Shown here: in pieces, positions 36,760-46,134 of the stretch
How the letters are laid out: each line of letters opens with the position of its first letter
Position numbering within the stretch: the stretch's first letter is position 1
Source of the DNA: Streptomyces sp. NBC_00335
Lineage (GTDB): Bacteria; Actinomycetota; Actinomycetes; Streptomycetales; Streptomycetaceae
Direction of reading: 5' to 3'
Assembly (NCBI RefSeq): GCF_036127095.1
Contig: NZ_CP108006.1
Span: 1,054,001-1,118,000 of the forward strand
Length of the DNA stretch: 64,000 bases
Translations under genes and position numbers: made by a program
The notes under the pieces: model-generated
The model's input: the letters and a program-made list of their open reading frames with translations, nothing else
What the model was told of the DNA's origin: nothing
Database searches by the model: none

Positions 36760-38388
36760 ATGACCGACGATCCATCACGGCGCAAAGTCCTCAAGAACAG
36801 CGGGGTGTTGGCGGGCACCGCACTGCTCTCCGGGGCGGCGGGCGGGCGCGCGGCGCAGGCCGCCCCGCGCACGGCCGAGCCCTCACCCGTCGTGGAACTG
36901 CCTTCGGGGCGGCTGCGCGGCAGCACCGAAGGGGGCCTCGCCGCGTTCAAGGGCGTGCCCTACGCGGCACCGCCGGTCGGCGCCCTGCGATGGCGGCCGG
37001 CCCAGCCCCACCCCGGCTGGCAGGGAACGCGCGACGCGACCGCCTTCGGTCCGAGCGCCCCGCAGCCGTACCGGGAGGGTGGCGACCAGGTGCTCGGCAC
37101 CCATGGCTCGCCCCCCTTCGACGAGGACTGCCTCACCCTCAACGTCTGGACACCCGGAGCCGACGACGCCAAGCGGCCGGTCATGGTGTGGATCCACGGC
37201 GGCGGCTTCATCTCCGGATCCGGATCGATGCCGGGCTACTCCGGCGAAACCTTCTCGCGCGACGGGGACCTCGTCGTCGTGACCCTCAATTACCGCCTCG
37301 GTCCGTTGGGTTACCTCTACTTCGGCGAGGACGGCGCCGGGGGGAACTTCTGGCTCACCGACCAGCTCGCCGCGCTGCGCTGGGTACGGGACAACATCGC
37401 CGCGTTCGGCGGCGACCCCGACGACATCACCCTCGCCGGCCAGTCCGGCGGCGCGCTGTCGGTCGCGGCGCTGGCCGGTGTCCGGCCCAAGCGCCGCCCC
37501 CTGTTCCGGCGCGCCATCCTGCAGAGCCCGCCGCTCGGACTGAAGATCCCCACGCGCAGCGAATCCCTCGAACGCACCGCCTCCTTCCTCGACGTCCTGA
37601 AGGTCAGGAACGTGACGGAGCTGCGGGCCGTGCCCTGGCCACGCCTGATCGCCGCCACCTTCGAGATGTTCGGGCGCACCGGACGGTGGGGTTACTGGTC
37701 GACCCCGTTCCTGCCGGTGCTCGACGGGGTCACGCTGGACCGCGACCCCGCCGACCTGCTGCTCGGCGGAGCCGGGGCGGACATCGACGTCCTGATCGGC
37801 TGGACCAGGGAGGAGGCCAACTTCGCCTTCGCGCTGAGCGAGCCGTACGCCGCCTCGACCAGGGAGCAGGTGGTCGCCCGGGCGCGGGACACCTTCGGAA
37901 ACCGGGCGGAGCAGGCGTACACGGCGTACGAAGAGGCCCGGCCCGGCGCCCGTCCCGTGGACGTACTGATGGACCTGATCACCGACGAACTGTTCCGCAT
38001 GCCCGCCGTGGCGCTGGCCGAACGGCGAGCGGCCCGGGGACGTCCGGTCTGGGCCTACCAGTTCAACCTTCCGACGCCCGCGCACGGCGGTCAACTCGCG
38101 GCGGCGCACTGCCTGGAGCTGCCGTTCGTGTTCGACAACTTCGACAAGTGGTCGCAGGCTCCCTTCCTGGCGGGGCTGAATCCCAGGGTCCGTGACGGCC
38201 TCGCCTCGACGATGCACACGGCCTGGATCTCCTTCATCCGCACCGGCGCCCCCCATCACCACCCCATGCCGCAATGGGGCCGCTACGAACAGGACACCCG
38301 CACGACGATGGCCTTCGACTCGGTCACCAACGCCGTGGACGACCTCGCGGGTTACTGGCGGCGCCTGCACCATCCGGCAGGGCGCTGA
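36760..38388 (+). CDS. Type-B carboxylesterase/lipase, probably Tat-exported, 542 aa
   Basis: N-terminus MTDDPSRRKVLKNSGVLAG is a twin-arginine-like signal with cleavage near AAQAAP. The body is an α/β hydrolase of the carboxylesterase-B family: FKGVPYAAPPVG, EDCLTLNVWTP, VMVWIHGGGF (oxyanion), TLAGQSGGALS (nucleophilic Ser in GxSxG) and the HCLELPFVF stretch that carries the catalytic His. Hydrolyses ester substrates outside the cytoplasm; natural substrate unknown. A strong terminator follows it, so it is not part of the CDPS cluster. Confidence 0.9.
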   Translation: MTDDPSRRKVLKNSGVLAGTALLSGAAGGRAAQAAPRTAEPSPVVELPSGRLRGSTEGGLAAFKGVPYAAPPVGALRWRPAQPHPGWQGTRDATAFGPSAPQPYREGGDQVLGTHGSPPFDEDCLTLNVWTPGADDAKRPVMVWIHGGGFISGSGSMPGYSGETFSRDGDLVVVTLNYRLGPLGYLYFGEDGAGGNFWLTDQLAALRWVRDNIAAFGGDPDDITLAGQSGGALSVAALAGVRPKRRPLFRRAILQSPPLGLKIPTRSESLERTASFLDVLKVRNVTELRAVPWPRLIAATFEMFGRTGRWGYWSTPFLPVLDGVTLDRDPADLLLGGAGADIDVLIGWTREEANFAFALSEPYAASTREQVVARARDTFGNRAEQAYTAYEEARPGARPVDVLMDLITDELFRMPAVALAERRAARGRPVWAYQFNLPTPAHGGQLAAAHCLELPFVFDNFDKWSQAPFLAGLNPRVRDGLASTMHTAWISFIRTGAPHHHPMPQWGRYEQDTRTTMAFDSVTNAVDDLAGYWRRLHHPAGR

Positions 38389-38400
38389 CCGTCCGATCGA

Positions 38401-38431
38401 GGGGGTCGCCGGCGCGGGGCCGGTGACCCCC
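38401..38431 (+). terminator. Terminator of the carboxylesterase gene
   Basis: 13-bp stem with one G-T pair: GGGGGTCGCCGGC (38401-38413) with GCCGGTGACCCCC (38419-38431), 5-nt loop, 12 bp past the stop codon. It isolates the downstream CDPS-P450 unit. Confidence 0.8.
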
Positions 38432-38645
38432 TGCAGGTGGCGCGGGCCCGGGGCCGCGGGCATCTCGTCGGGCTGCCGGCAGGGGCCACGCTCGTCGCCT
38501 CGGGCAACGGTGGTGTCCACCAGGTGAGTTACCGGCCGGAAGGCATAGGTCCGCACGTGAGGATCCGGTAGCTTTCCGTCACGTCGCCGCCACACCCGGG
38601 GCACAGGGCCCCACGGGACTTGCGGCGCGAAGGACCCGACACCTG

Positions 38646-39353
38646 TTGACGACAGCGACCGAAGTCTTCACAGTCAGGCCGTTCACCCCGCACTGCCAGG
38701 TGATCCACACCGAAGGCGATCATGCCGTGATCGGCATCTCGCCCGGGAACAGCTACTTCTCCGCCCAGCGTGTCCTCGACCTCGCCCAGTGGGGCCTGCG
38801 CAACTTCGCGCAGGTGGACATCATCTACACCGACCTGCACGTGGCCGAGATGTACGAGGCCCTCGGCTACGACGCCGACGAAGCCCGGCGCAAGGCGGTC
38901 AAGAACCTGCGCGGCGTCCGCGCCAAGGTCAACAACGCGGCGGCCGAGGCCGACCCCAGCGGCGAGCGCCTGCGCGCCCGCCCCATGTCGGCCCTCACCG
39001 ACATCCCCGCCTACCGCAGGCTCCACAGCCACCTGTACAACCTGCTCGACAGCGACCCGGAATTCCGCAGCACCTGCAATTCCCTGGTCGACTCGTTCCT
39101 CTCCTCCAAGGTGCTGGGCGGCAAGACCGCCACCACCCGGCAGCGCGAGGTCTGCCTGGAGTACGTCTGCGCCGAAGCGCCGCTCTTCCTCGACACCCCG
39201 GCCATTCTCGGGGTGCCGTCCTCCCTGAACTGCTACCACCAGCTCCTGCCGATGGCGGAACTGCTCTACTCGCGCGGCTCCGGTCTGCGCGCCTCCCGCA
39301 ACCAGGGCCACGCCGTCATCACCCCCGCCGAAGGATCAACCGATGTCCACTGA
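38646..39353 (+). CDS. tRNA-dependent cyclodipeptide synthase (CDPS), NYH subfamily, 235 aa
   Basis: Uses two aminoacyl-tRNAs to make a 2,5-diketopiperazine. The catalytic Ser is Ser32 in [10 protein letters not shown]. Tyr173 and Glu177 ([10 protein letters not shown]) correspond to AlbC Tyr178 and Glu182, with spacing from the Ser exactly preserved. Asn35 and Tyr197-His198 (LNCYHQL) match the N-Y-H residues defining that subfamily. TTG 38646 is the likely start, with GAAGGA upstream. The gene overlaps the P450 by 11 bp. By analogy with the mycobacterial Rv2275-CYP121 pair the product may be cyclo(Tyr-Tyr), but specificity pockets cannot be read reliably by eye. Confidence 0.93.
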   Translation: MTTATEVFTVRPFTPHCQVIHTEGDHAVIGISPGNSYFSAQRVLDLAQWGLRNFAQVDIIYTDLHVAEMYEALGYDADEARRKAVKNLRGVRAKVNNAAAEADPSGERLRARPMSALTDIPAYRRLHSHLYNLLDSDPEFRSTCNSLVDSFLSSKVLGGKTATTRQREVCLEYVCAEAPLFLDTPAILGVPSSLNCYHQLLPMAELLYSRGSGLRASRNQGHAVITPAEGSTDVH

Positions 39354-40527
39354 GACCCTCCTCGACTTCCCGTTCTCCGCACGTGGTGACCAACTCCCGC
39401 ACGAGGTAGAGGCGTTGCGTGACGAGCCGGTCAAGCGGGTGCGCACGATCGCCGGTGACGAGGCCTGGCTCGTGTCCTCGTACGAACTGTGCAAGCAGGT
39501 CCTCGAAGATCCCCGGTTCAGCCTGAAGGACACCTCCGCGCCCGGCGTGCCCCGCCAGTACGCGCTGACGATCCCGCCCGAGGTCGTCAACAACATGGGC
39601 AACATCACCGGCGCAGGCCTGCGCAAGGCCGTGCTGAAGGCGATCAACCCCAAGACCGACGGCCTCACCGACTGGATGCGCGGCCACGCCTCCGAACTCG
39701 TCGACGGCCTCCTCACCCACGGGGCGCCGGTCGACCTGCGCAGCCAGTTCACCAACCCGTACGCCGAGAACCTGCATTGCCGCATCCTCGGCATCCCGCA
39801 GGCCGACGCCCCGCGCCTGGCGTCCAGCCTCGACATCGCGTTCATGAACTCGGCCTGCCCCGTCACCGGTGCCAAGCTCAACTGGGACCGGGACATGGCT
39901 TATATGGTCGAGCGCCTCGACGACCCCGCCACCACCGGGCTCGTCTCCGAGCTTGCGGCCCTGCGCACGGACCCCCAGTACGCGCACCTCACCGACGAGA
40001 TGCTCGCCACGGTCGGGGTCACCCTGTTCGGCGCCGGGGTCATCTCCACCATGGGCTTCCTGACGATGGCGGTCTTCTCCCTGCTCCAGAACCCGGACGT
40101 GTGGGAGCAGTTGCGGAAGTCGCCGGAGAAGATCCCGGGCGCCGTGGACGAACTCCTGCGGGTCAACCTCTCGATCGCCGACGGCCTGCCCCGTCTCGCC
40201 CTCGAAGACCTCACCCTCGGGGACGTCGAGGTGAAGAAGGGGGAGCTCCTCCTCGTCCTGGTCGAGGCCGCCAACACCGACGCGGCCGTGTTCACCGACC
40301 CCCACGTCGTCGACATCGACCGGGAGAACGCGGGCACCCACCTCTCCTTCGGCGGTGGACAGCACTACTGCCCCGCCACCGCGCTCGGCAAGCGGCACGC
40401 CGAGATCGCCATCGAGGTGCTCCTGGAGAAGATGCCCCGCCTCCAGCTCGCCGTGCCGGTCGACCAGCTCGTCTGGCGCACCCGGTTCATGAAGCGGCTC
40501 CCGGAGCGGCTCCCCGTCCTCTGGTAG
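39343..40527 (+). CDS. Cytochrome P450 closely resembling CYP121 (mycocyclosin synthase), 394 aa
   Basis: Haem-binding motif [15 protein letters not shown] with Cys343. The I-helix [11 protein letters not shown] keeps the Ala/Ser pair (A231, S235) of CYP121 rather than the usual acid-alcohol pair. The C-terminus [20 protein letters not shown] is nearly that of the mycobacterial enzyme, and length is 394 versus 396. CYP121 makes a C-C bond between the two tyrosines of cyclo(Tyr-Tyr). From memory of CYP121, several active-site positions differ here (Phe280 to Ile278, Gln385-Arg386 to Met383-Lys384), so substrate or chemistry may differ. ATG 39343 has GAAGGA upstream and overlaps the CDPS. No ferredoxin gene is adjacent. 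Confidence 0.93.
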   Translation: MSTETLLDFPFSARGDQLPHEVEALRDEPVKRVRTIAGDEAWLVSSYELCKQVLEDPRFSLKDTSAPGVPRQYALTIPPEVVNNMGNITGAGLRKAVLKAINPKTDGLTDWMRGHASELVDGLLTHGAPVDLRSQFTNPYAENLHCRILGIPQADAPRLASSLDIAFMNSACPVTGAKLNWDRDMAYMVERLDDPATTGLVSELAALRTDPQYAHLTDEMLATVGVTLFGAGVISTMGFLTMAVFSLLQNPDVWEQLRKSPEKIPGAVDELLRVNLSIADGLPRLALEDLTLGDVEVKKGELLLVLVEAANTDAAVFTDPHVVDIDRENAGTHLSFGGGQHYCPATALGKRHAEIAIEVLLEKMPRLQLAVPVDQLVWRTRFMKRLPERLPVLW

Positions 40528-40542
40528 CAGGACCGTAGTGGA

Positions 40543-40580
40543 CGAGCGGCCCCGCCCGGAACTCCGGGCGGGGCCGCTCG
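40543..40580. terminator. Bidirectional terminator between P450 and phosphodiesterase genes
   Basis: Perfect 17-bp stem (40543-40559 with 40564-40580, core CGAGCGGCCCCGCCCGG) and AACT loop, between convergent genes. Confidence 0.88.
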
Positions 40581-40600
40581 CCGTGGCGGACCGTACCGCG

Positions 40601-41443
40601 TCACGCGGTGAAGGGGGCGCCGTCCAGGGTCCAGTGGGGATCCAGGCCGATGCCCAGCGCCGCGTACACATGGGCGGCGACATCGGTGTGCCGGACCGCC
40701 GGCGGGGTCGCGCCCGCGACCAGGCCGGGACCGCTCGCCGCCACCCAGGCGGTGCGCTCCAGCTCGCTGCGCCCTCCGTGGCCCCCTTCGTCGCGGTGGC
40801 CGTGGTCGGTCACCACGATGACCGTCCACTGCTCCCCGGGGTGGCCGGGACGGTCGCGGACCGCCTTGAGCAGCCGGCCCAGGCGCTGGTCCGCCGTCTC
40901 GATCGCCCGGCGGTACTCCGGGCCGCAGCCGAGGAAGTGGGCGGTCTCGTCGACGGCTCCGAGGTAGACGAAGGAGGCGTCGAGGTCTTCTCCGGAGCCC
41001 AGGACGCGCGCCGCTTCGGCCGTCACGGCCTCGTCGACCTCTTCCCAGCCCTCCGGCGTGTCCGCGCGGGGAGCGATGAAGGCGAGCCGGCTGGGTGCGG
41101 TGAAGAGCGGGCCGCCCTGCTGGGCGAGGAAGAGGGGGGCCCAGCCGCCGGCGGCGAAGGTCCGCCGGCCGCATTCGAGTGCCAGACGGGTGGTGAAGTC
41201 GGGGAAGACGTCGAGCCGGTTGCCGTCGAGACGGTTGCCCCAGACCCCGTGCTTGGCCACGGTGACCCCGGTGGCGATGGTGGCCCAGCAGGGCCCGGAC
41301 ATCGTCGGCGTGGCCTCGTCGATCTCGACGGGGGCCAGGAAGCCCTCGCCGGCCATCTCGTCGAGGTGGGGGGTGTCCAGCTCGGCCAGCAGGTCGAGCC
41401 GTACGCCGTCGATGCCGACGACCAGGACGTGTTGAGTGGGCAT
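40601..41443 (-). CDS. Alkaline-phosphatase-superfamily nucleotide pyrophosphatase/phosphodiesterase, 280 aa
   Basis: Metal-dependent phosphoesterase: VVGIDGVRLDLL (metal Asp), EATPTMSGPCWATIATG (nucleophilic Thr/Ser), GAVDETAHFLG (Asp/His) and VVTDHGHRDEGGHGG (Asp-His-His) are the expected two-metal ligands. It is related to NPP and phosphoglyceromutase-like enzymes. ATG 41443 is chosen at MPTQHVLVVG; there is no signal peptide, so it is cytosolic. Substrate unknown. A short GGGTGGAT repeat lies in its leader. Confidence 0.88.
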   Translation of the reverse strand: MPTQHVLVVGIDGVRLDLLAELDTPHLDEMAGEGFLAPVEIDEATPTMSGPCWATIATGVTVAKHGVWGNRLDGNRLDVFPDFTTRLALECGRRTFAAGGWAPLFLAQQGGPLFTAPSRLAFIAPRADTPEGWEEVDEAVTAEAARVLGSGEDLDASFVYLGAVDETAHFLGCGPEYRRAIETADQRLGRLLKAVRDRPGHPGEQWTVIVVTDHGHRDEGGHGGRSELERTAWVAASGPGLVAGATPPAVRHTDVAAHVYAALGIGLDPHWTLDGAPFTA

Positions 41444-41464
41444 GGAAGCGTCCAGAGTGTCCGT

Positions 41465-41488
41465 GGGTGGATGGGTGGATGGGTGGAT
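41465..41488. repeat. 8-bp tandem repeat GGGTGGAT, 3 copies
   Basis: Perfect copies at 41465, 41473 and 41481, followed by a degenerate copy (GGGCGGGT). 22 bp upstream of the phosphodiesterase start. The plus strand is G-rich with GGG runs, so a G-quadruplex is conceivable. Confidence 0.8.
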
Positions 41489-41628
41489 GGGCGGGTGGGT
41501 GCGCGTGGGCGCGGGGCCGGCCTGGTGTCCCTTGCGCCTACGGGCCAACGGGCCTACGGGGCTGTGGACCTACGGGCCTATGGCCCCGCGGCCCTGCGGC
41601 CCCGCGGCCCACAGGGCGAGTCGGCGGC

Positions 41629-42795
41629 CTACGGAGCCCCCGCCTGCAGGCGGTGCGCGCCCTCCGCCGGGGTGACGGTGAGGAGCCGCGGGAGCCGGTG
41701 GCCCGCCGCGCCGAAGGCCGCCGTGACGTGGTCGCCCACCGCGTCCTCGCGCCCCGCCTCCACCAGCGCGATGACGGAGCCGCCGAAGCCGCCTCCCGTC
41801 ATCCGGGCGCCGAGGGCCCCGGCGTCCAGCGCGGCCGCCACGGCGAGGTCGGTCTCCGGGCAGGAGACCCGGTAGTCGTCGCGGAGCGACGCGTGACCGG
41901 CGGTGAGGATCGGGCCGAGGGCGGCCGCGTCGTCCGCCCGGAGCCGGGCGACGGCTTCGGCGACCCGGCCGTTCTCGGTCACCACGTGGCGGACCAGCGG
42001 GACGAGTTCCACCGGGAGGTCGTCCAGCGCCGCCGCGAGGTCTCCGGCGGGCAGGTCCCGCAGGGCGCGCAGGCCGAGCAGCCCGGCCGCCCGTTCACAG
42101 CCCGCGCGCAGGGCCGCGTACGCCCCGTCGCCCAGGTCGTGGGAGACCCGGGTGTCGATCACGAGCAGTCCGAGTCCCTGCCCCGGGAGGTCGAAGGGCA
42201 CCTGCCGGTGCAGCTCCGGGGTGCGGGCGTCGAGGTGGAGGGCGGCCCCGGTGGTGCAGCACACGGAGGCCATCTGGTCCATGATCCCGCAGGGCACGCC
42301 GGCGAAGGCGTTCTCCGCCCGCTGGGCGATCCGGGCCAGTTCGGGCCCGGGCAGCCCGAGGCCGTGCAGCTCGTCGTAGGCGACGGCGACCACGCACTCC
42401 AGCGCGGCGGAGGAGGAGAGGCCCGCGCCGGTGGGGACCGTGCTGTCGAAGTGGAGGTCCGCGCCCCCGACGGGGTGTCCCGCCTCGGCGAGGGCCCAGA
42501 CCGCACCGGCCGGGTACGCGGCCCAGCCCGGCACGGCTCCGGGGGCCAGGGCGGCCACGGCCAGTTCGATGGTCCGGCCGTCGCCCTGTGCGCTGTGCAG
42601 CCGCAGTCGCCCGTCCGTACGGGCGCGGGCGGCGAGCAGGGTGGTGTGCGGGAGGGCGATGGGGAGGGCGAACCCGTCGTTGTAGTCGGTGTGTTCACCG
42701 ATCAGGTTGACCCGGCCGGGCGCCGCCCAGATCCCGTCGGGAGAGCCTCCGTAGAGCTTCGTGAAGGTGCTCGCGGCCCGCTCGTTCCGGTTCAC
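41629..42795 (-). CDS. galK: Galactokinase, 388 aa
   Basis: GHMP kinase phosphorylating galactose at C1 (Leloir pathway). Motifs: APGRVNLIGEHTDYNDGFAL (galactokinase signature with substrate Glu/Asp), PTGAGLSSSAALE (ATP loop), GIMDQMAS (catalytic Asp) and GARMTGGGFGGSVIAL. GTG 42795 overlaps the galT stop (GTGA), so the two are co-translated. Confidence 0.96.
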   Translation of the reverse strand: MNRNERAASTFTKLYGGSPDGIWAAPGRVNLIGEHTDYNDGFALPIALPHTTLLAARARTDGRLRLHSAQGDGRTIELAVAALAPGAVPGWAAYPAGAVWALAEAGHPVGGADLHFDSTVPTGAGLSSSAALECVVAVAYDELHGLGLPGPELARIAQRAENAFAGVPCGIMDQMASVCCTTGAALHLDARTPELHRQVPFDLPGQGLGLLVIDTRVSHDLGDGAYAALRAGCERAAGLLGLRALRDLPAGDLAAALDDLPVELVPLVRHVVTENGRVAEAVARLRADDAAALGPILTAGHASLRDDYRVSCPETDLAVAAALDAGALGARMTGGGFGGSVIALVEAGREDAVGDHVTAAFGAAGHRLPRLLTVTPAEGAHRLQAGAP

Positions 42796-43865
42796 GCGAG
42801 GGCCTCCCGCAGTCGTCGTGCCGCGGTCTCGGGGGCCACGTCGTTGATGAAGGCTTCCGCCCCGGACTCCGTCCCGGCGAGGAACTTGAGCTTGTCGGGG
42901 GTCCTGCGGATGGTGAACAGCTCCAAGTGCAGGGCCAGTTCCTCCCCGCCGGTGCGGGGAGCCTGGTGCCACGCGGAGATGTACGGGGTGGGGGCAGGCC
43001 CCTGCGGCCGCTCCGCCTCCGTCTCCGACTCCTGATCCGGTACGGGGAACAGCCGGTCGAAGCGGCGCAGCAAGTCGAGGTAGAGGCCGGGGAACTCGGC
43101 ACGCTCGGCTTCGGTGAGGCAGGTCAGGTCGGGGACCCGGCGGTTCGGGTAGAGGTGGACCTCGTACGGCCAGCGGGCGGCGTAGGGCACGAAGGCGGTC
43201 CAGTGCTCCCCTGCCGTCACCACCCGCTCGGTGGCGGCGCGGGCCGTGGCCAGCAGGTCCTCGAAGAGGTTGCGGCCGGTGGCGGCGCGGTGCGCCGCCG
43301 CGGCGGCCGTCATCTTGGCGGTGCGCGGCGTGACGAAGGGGAAGGCGTAGATCTGGCCGTGCGGATGGGCGAGGGTCACCCCGATCTCGGCTCCCCGGTT
43401 CTCGAAGCAGTACACCTGCTCGACTCCGGGGAGGGCGGAGAGATCCGCGGTGCGGTCGGTCCACGCGTCCAGCACCAGGCGTGCGGCGGCCGGGGTGAGG
43501 TCGGCGAATCCGGCGTCGTGGTCGGGGGTGAAGCAGACGACTTCGCAGCGTCCGGCCTCGCCCGCGAGGGAGGGGAAGCGGTTCTCGAAGACGGCCACCT
43601 CGTAGTCGGCGGCGGGGATCTCGCTGAGCCGGCCGTCCCGGGAGGGGCAGAGCGGGCATTCGCCGGCGGGCGGGTGGTAGATCCGGTTCTGGCGGTGCGA
43701 GGCGATGGTGATCCAGTCACCGGTGGCCTCGTCGCGCCGCAGTTCCGGGCGGCTGTCCACCGGATCGAGCGGGCGCAGGTCGGGCGCTTCGCGCACGGCA
43801 CCTTCGCCGGCGTCGAAGTAGATCAGTTCGCGGCCGTCCGCGAGTTTCGCGAGGGTCTTCTTCAC
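42792..43865 (-). CDS. galT: Galactose-1-phosphate uridylyltransferase, 357 aa
   Basis: Exchanges UMP between UDP-glucose and galactose 1-phosphate. Zinc ligands in ECPLCPSRDG, active-site HPHGQIYAF (HxHxQ with nucleophilic His), GVTLAHPHG, and a VHLYPNRRVPDL segment. The start is uncertain: GTG 43865 (VKKTLAKLADGREL) fits homologues but has a weak Shine-Dalgarno; ATG 43892 is nine codons upstream. Divergent from the DeoR regulator. No galE is adjacent. Confidence 0.95.
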   Translation of the reverse strand: MKKTLAKLADGRELIYFDAGEGAVREAPDLRPLDPVDSRPELRRDEATGDWITIASHRQNRIYHPPAGECPLCPSRDGRLSEIPAADYEVAVFENRFPSLAGEAGRCEVVCFTPDHDAGFADLTPAAARLVLDAWTDRTADLSALPGVEQVYCFENRGAEIGVTLAHPHGQIYAFPFVTPRTAKMTAAAAAHRAATGRNLFEDLLATARAATERVVTAGEHWTAFVPYAARWPYEVHLYPNRRVPDLTCLTEAERAEFPGLYLDLLRRFDRLFPVPDQESETEAERPQGPAPTPYISAWHQAPRTGGEELALHLELFTIRRTPDKLKFLAGTESGAEAFINDVAPETAARRLREALA

Positions 43866-43883
43866 CCGCCGAGAATAAACACT

Positions 43884-43933
43884 CTCCAACATTTTCCACC
43901 AGCCCACGCCGATCTTTCCCTCAGACTCCAACA
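43884..43933. promoter_or_regulatory. Pair of direct repeats CTCCAACA in the galT/deoR divergent promoter
   Basis: CTCCAACA at 43884-43891 and 43926-43933, 42 bp apart (four helical turns). Direct repeats in a shared promoter are typical of DeoR-family operators. The second copy is just upstream of a GTTATCTT segment that may be the -10 of the regulator gene. Confidence 0.5.
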
Positions 43934-43992
43934 ACATTGCCGTGTTATCTTGCTGCCTTCTGACCGGTTTCGCCGATTCCCTGGAGCGACCC

Positions 43993-44805
43993 GTGGCCGA
44001 GCAGGCTGCCCAACTGGCCCACCAGCGACGTGCTCTCATCCTGGACGCGGTCCGGCGCGAGGGTGCGGTGCGGGTGGCGGACCTGGTCGGTCAGCTCGGC
44101 GTCTCGGACATGACCGTCCGCCGGGACCTGGACGCCCTCGCACGGCGCGGGGTCGTGGAGAAGGTCCACGGCGGAGCCGTCGCCCCGGCCGGGGCGAGCG
44201 GGCACGAGCCGGGGTTCGAGGCCAAGTCGGACCTGGAGGGCGACGCCAAGGCCGCCATCGCGGACACGGCCGCGACCCTGGTGGAGCCGGGCAGCGTGGT
44301 CGCCGTCTCGGGCGGCACCACCGCGCACGCCGTCGCCGCCCGGCTCCTCGGGGTACCGCGGCTCACGATCGTCACCAACTCCCTCCCGGTGGCGCAGCTG
44401 GTGTGGGCCGACGCCCTGGGCCGCGGGGCCGAAGCCCCCACCCTGCTGCTCACCGGCGGCTCCCCCACCCCCTCGGCCGCCCTCGTCGGACCGCTCGCCG
44501 ACCAGGCGATCGCCTCCCTCCACGTGGACCTGCTCTTCCTCGGCGCGCACGGGGTGGCGCAGGGCTCCGGGCTGACCACCCCGAACCTCATGGAGGCCCA
44601 GACCAACCGGGCCCTGGTCGCCTCGGCACGCCGGGTCGCCGTCGTGGCGGACCACAGCAAATGGGGCGTGGTGGGCCTCAGCGGCTTCGCCGCGCTCCAC
44701 CAGGCCGACTGGTTCATCACCGACGCCGGCCTGCCCGCCCCCGCCCGCGCCGCGCTCACGGATGAGGTGGGCGAACTCCTCGTCGCGGGCGAGCAGCGGG
44801 ACTGA
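43993..44805 (+). CDS. DeoR-family transcriptional regulator of sugar metabolism, 270 aa
   Basis: N-terminal helix-turn-helix with the DeoR signature (RRALILDAVRREGAVRVADL ... LGVSDMTVRRDLDALARRG) and a C-terminal sugar-phosphate-binding domain (VAVSGGTTAHAVA, LTIVTNSLPVAQL, ADHSKWGVVGLSGFA). GTG 43993 has GGAG seven bases upstream. Divergent from galTK, so it most likely represses the galactose genes and responds to a galactose metabolite. Confidence 0.92.
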   Translation: MAEQAAQLAHQRRALILDAVRREGAVRVADLVGQLGVSDMTVRRDLDALARRGVVEKVHGGAVAPAGASGHEPGFEAKSDLEGDAKAAIADTAATLVEPGSVVAVSGGTTAHAVAARLLGVPRLTIVTNSLPVAQLVWADALGRGAEAPTLLLTGGSPTPSAALVGPLADQAIASLHVDLLFLGAHGVAQGSGLTTPNLMEAQTNRALVASARRVAVVADHSKWGVVGLSGFAALHQADWFITDAGLPAPARAALTDEVGELLVAGEQRD

Positions 44806-44832
44806 GCCACCGCTCGGGCGCCGACGCGCTCC

Positions 44833-46134
44833 TCACTTCTCCCCTCTGGATGCTTCGGGTCGAGCCGAGTGTGACCACGAACGCCGCCGGGGCTCCACCG
44901 GCACCGGCGGGTTCGGGCGGGCGGAGCGGAGTGGGGTCAGGAGGCCCGCGGCGGCTATCAGGAGGCAGAGGGCTCCCGCGGCCAGGCTCGTCGACGGGAC
45001 CCCGTGCCGGGCTGCCAGGGCGGTCAGCGCGGCGGCTCCCAGCGGGCCCGAGGCGTTGTGGACCGTCCAGAAGGCGGAGGTGACCCGCCCGAGCAGGTGG
45101 TCCGGGGTGACTTCCTGACGCAGGGTCATGGAGCTGATGCCGCCCAACGTCAGCCCGAACATGAAGAGGGCGGCCATCGCCGCGATCACGGGCACGCTGC
45201 TGCTGGCCCCGATGCCCGCCACCGCCACGCCGATCAGCGCGACCGCGCCGAGCCAGCACGGGCCGAAGCCGAGGATCCGGCGCAGCGGCCCGGCCGCGAA
45301 GGAGGCGCACACGACGCCGATGCCGCTCACGGCCATCACGTAGCCGACGGTCGCCGGGGCGCGCTCGAGGTCGTCCCGGAGGCGGAAGATCAGCAGGTCG
45401 GTGGCACCGACCGTGACGAAGGTGAGGAGGGTCAGCAGGACGGTCAGCGGGCGCAGCAGGGCGTGCGCCCACAGGAAGCGGAAGCCGACCACGAACACCG
45501 CGCGCAGGGAGGTCTTCGCCTCCGGCCGGGGAGTCGCATCATTCCCCCGGGCACCGAAACGCACCCAGCGCAGGCTGACCGCCGAGACGAGGAAGGTCGC
45601 CCCGTCCAGGGCCAGCGCCCAGGATCCGCCGACCCCGGCGACGAGCAGGCCCGCCACGATCGGGCCGAGGAGGGTGCCGAGGGCGAAGGTGCCCATCAGC
45701 CGTCCGTTGGCGGCGGCCAGGTCGCCCGGTTCGACCAGGGAGGGCACGGCGCTCACGTAGGCCACGTCGAAGAGCGTCTTCAGTACGGTGACCAGCGCGG
45801 TCAGGACGTACAGCAGCCAGATCTGCGGGCCGGCGAAGGACCACACCAGCGGTACGGAGCCCAGCAGCACCGCCCGCGCGAGATCGCAGCCGATCATCAG
45901 GCGGCGGCGGTCGACCCGGTCCACCACATGGCCCGCGAAGGTTCCCGTGGCGATGGCGAAGACCCCGGAGAGGGCCGTGATCAGGCCCAGCTCGACCAGG
46001 GATCCGGTGGCGTCGAGGACGAGCAGCGGCAGGGCGAGCATCGATACCGAGCCGCCGAGCACCGACAGGGCCTGGCCGAGCCAGAAGACGGTGAAGGAGC
46101 GGTTGTGGATCAGTCCGGGACGTTGGCCCGTCAT
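44833..46134 (-). CDS. MFS transporter, multidrug-efflux type, 433 aa
   Basis: About twelve membrane helices. N-terminal motif FTVFWLGQALSVLGGSVSML, motif A-like loop GHVVDRVDRRRLMIG and LAAANGRLMGTFALGTLLGP, as in macrolide/enterobactin-type exporters. The C-terminal tail is charged. ATG 46134 overlaps the thioesterase stop (ATGA). Substrate unknown. Confidence 0.9.
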   Translation of the reverse strand: MTGQRPGLIHNRSFTVFWLGQALSVLGGSVSMLALPLLVLDATGSLVELGLITALSGVFAIATGTFAGHVVDRVDRRRLMIGCDLARAVLLGSVPLVWSFAGPQIWLLYVLTALVTVLKTLFDVAYVSAVPSLVEPGDLAAANGRLMGTFALGTLLGPIVAGLLVAGVGGSWALALDGATFLVSAVSLRWVRFGARGNDATPRPEAKTSLRAVFVVGFRFLWAHALLRPLTVLLTLLTFVTVGATDLLIFRLRDDLERAPATVGYVMAVSGIGVVCASFAAGPLRRILGFGPCWLGAVALIGVAVAGIGASSSVPVIAAMAALFMFGLTLGGISSMTLRQEVTPDHLLGRVTSAFWTVHNASGPLGAAALTALAARHGVPSTSLAAGALCLLIAAAGLLTPLRSARPNPPVPVEPRRRSWSHSARPEASRGEK

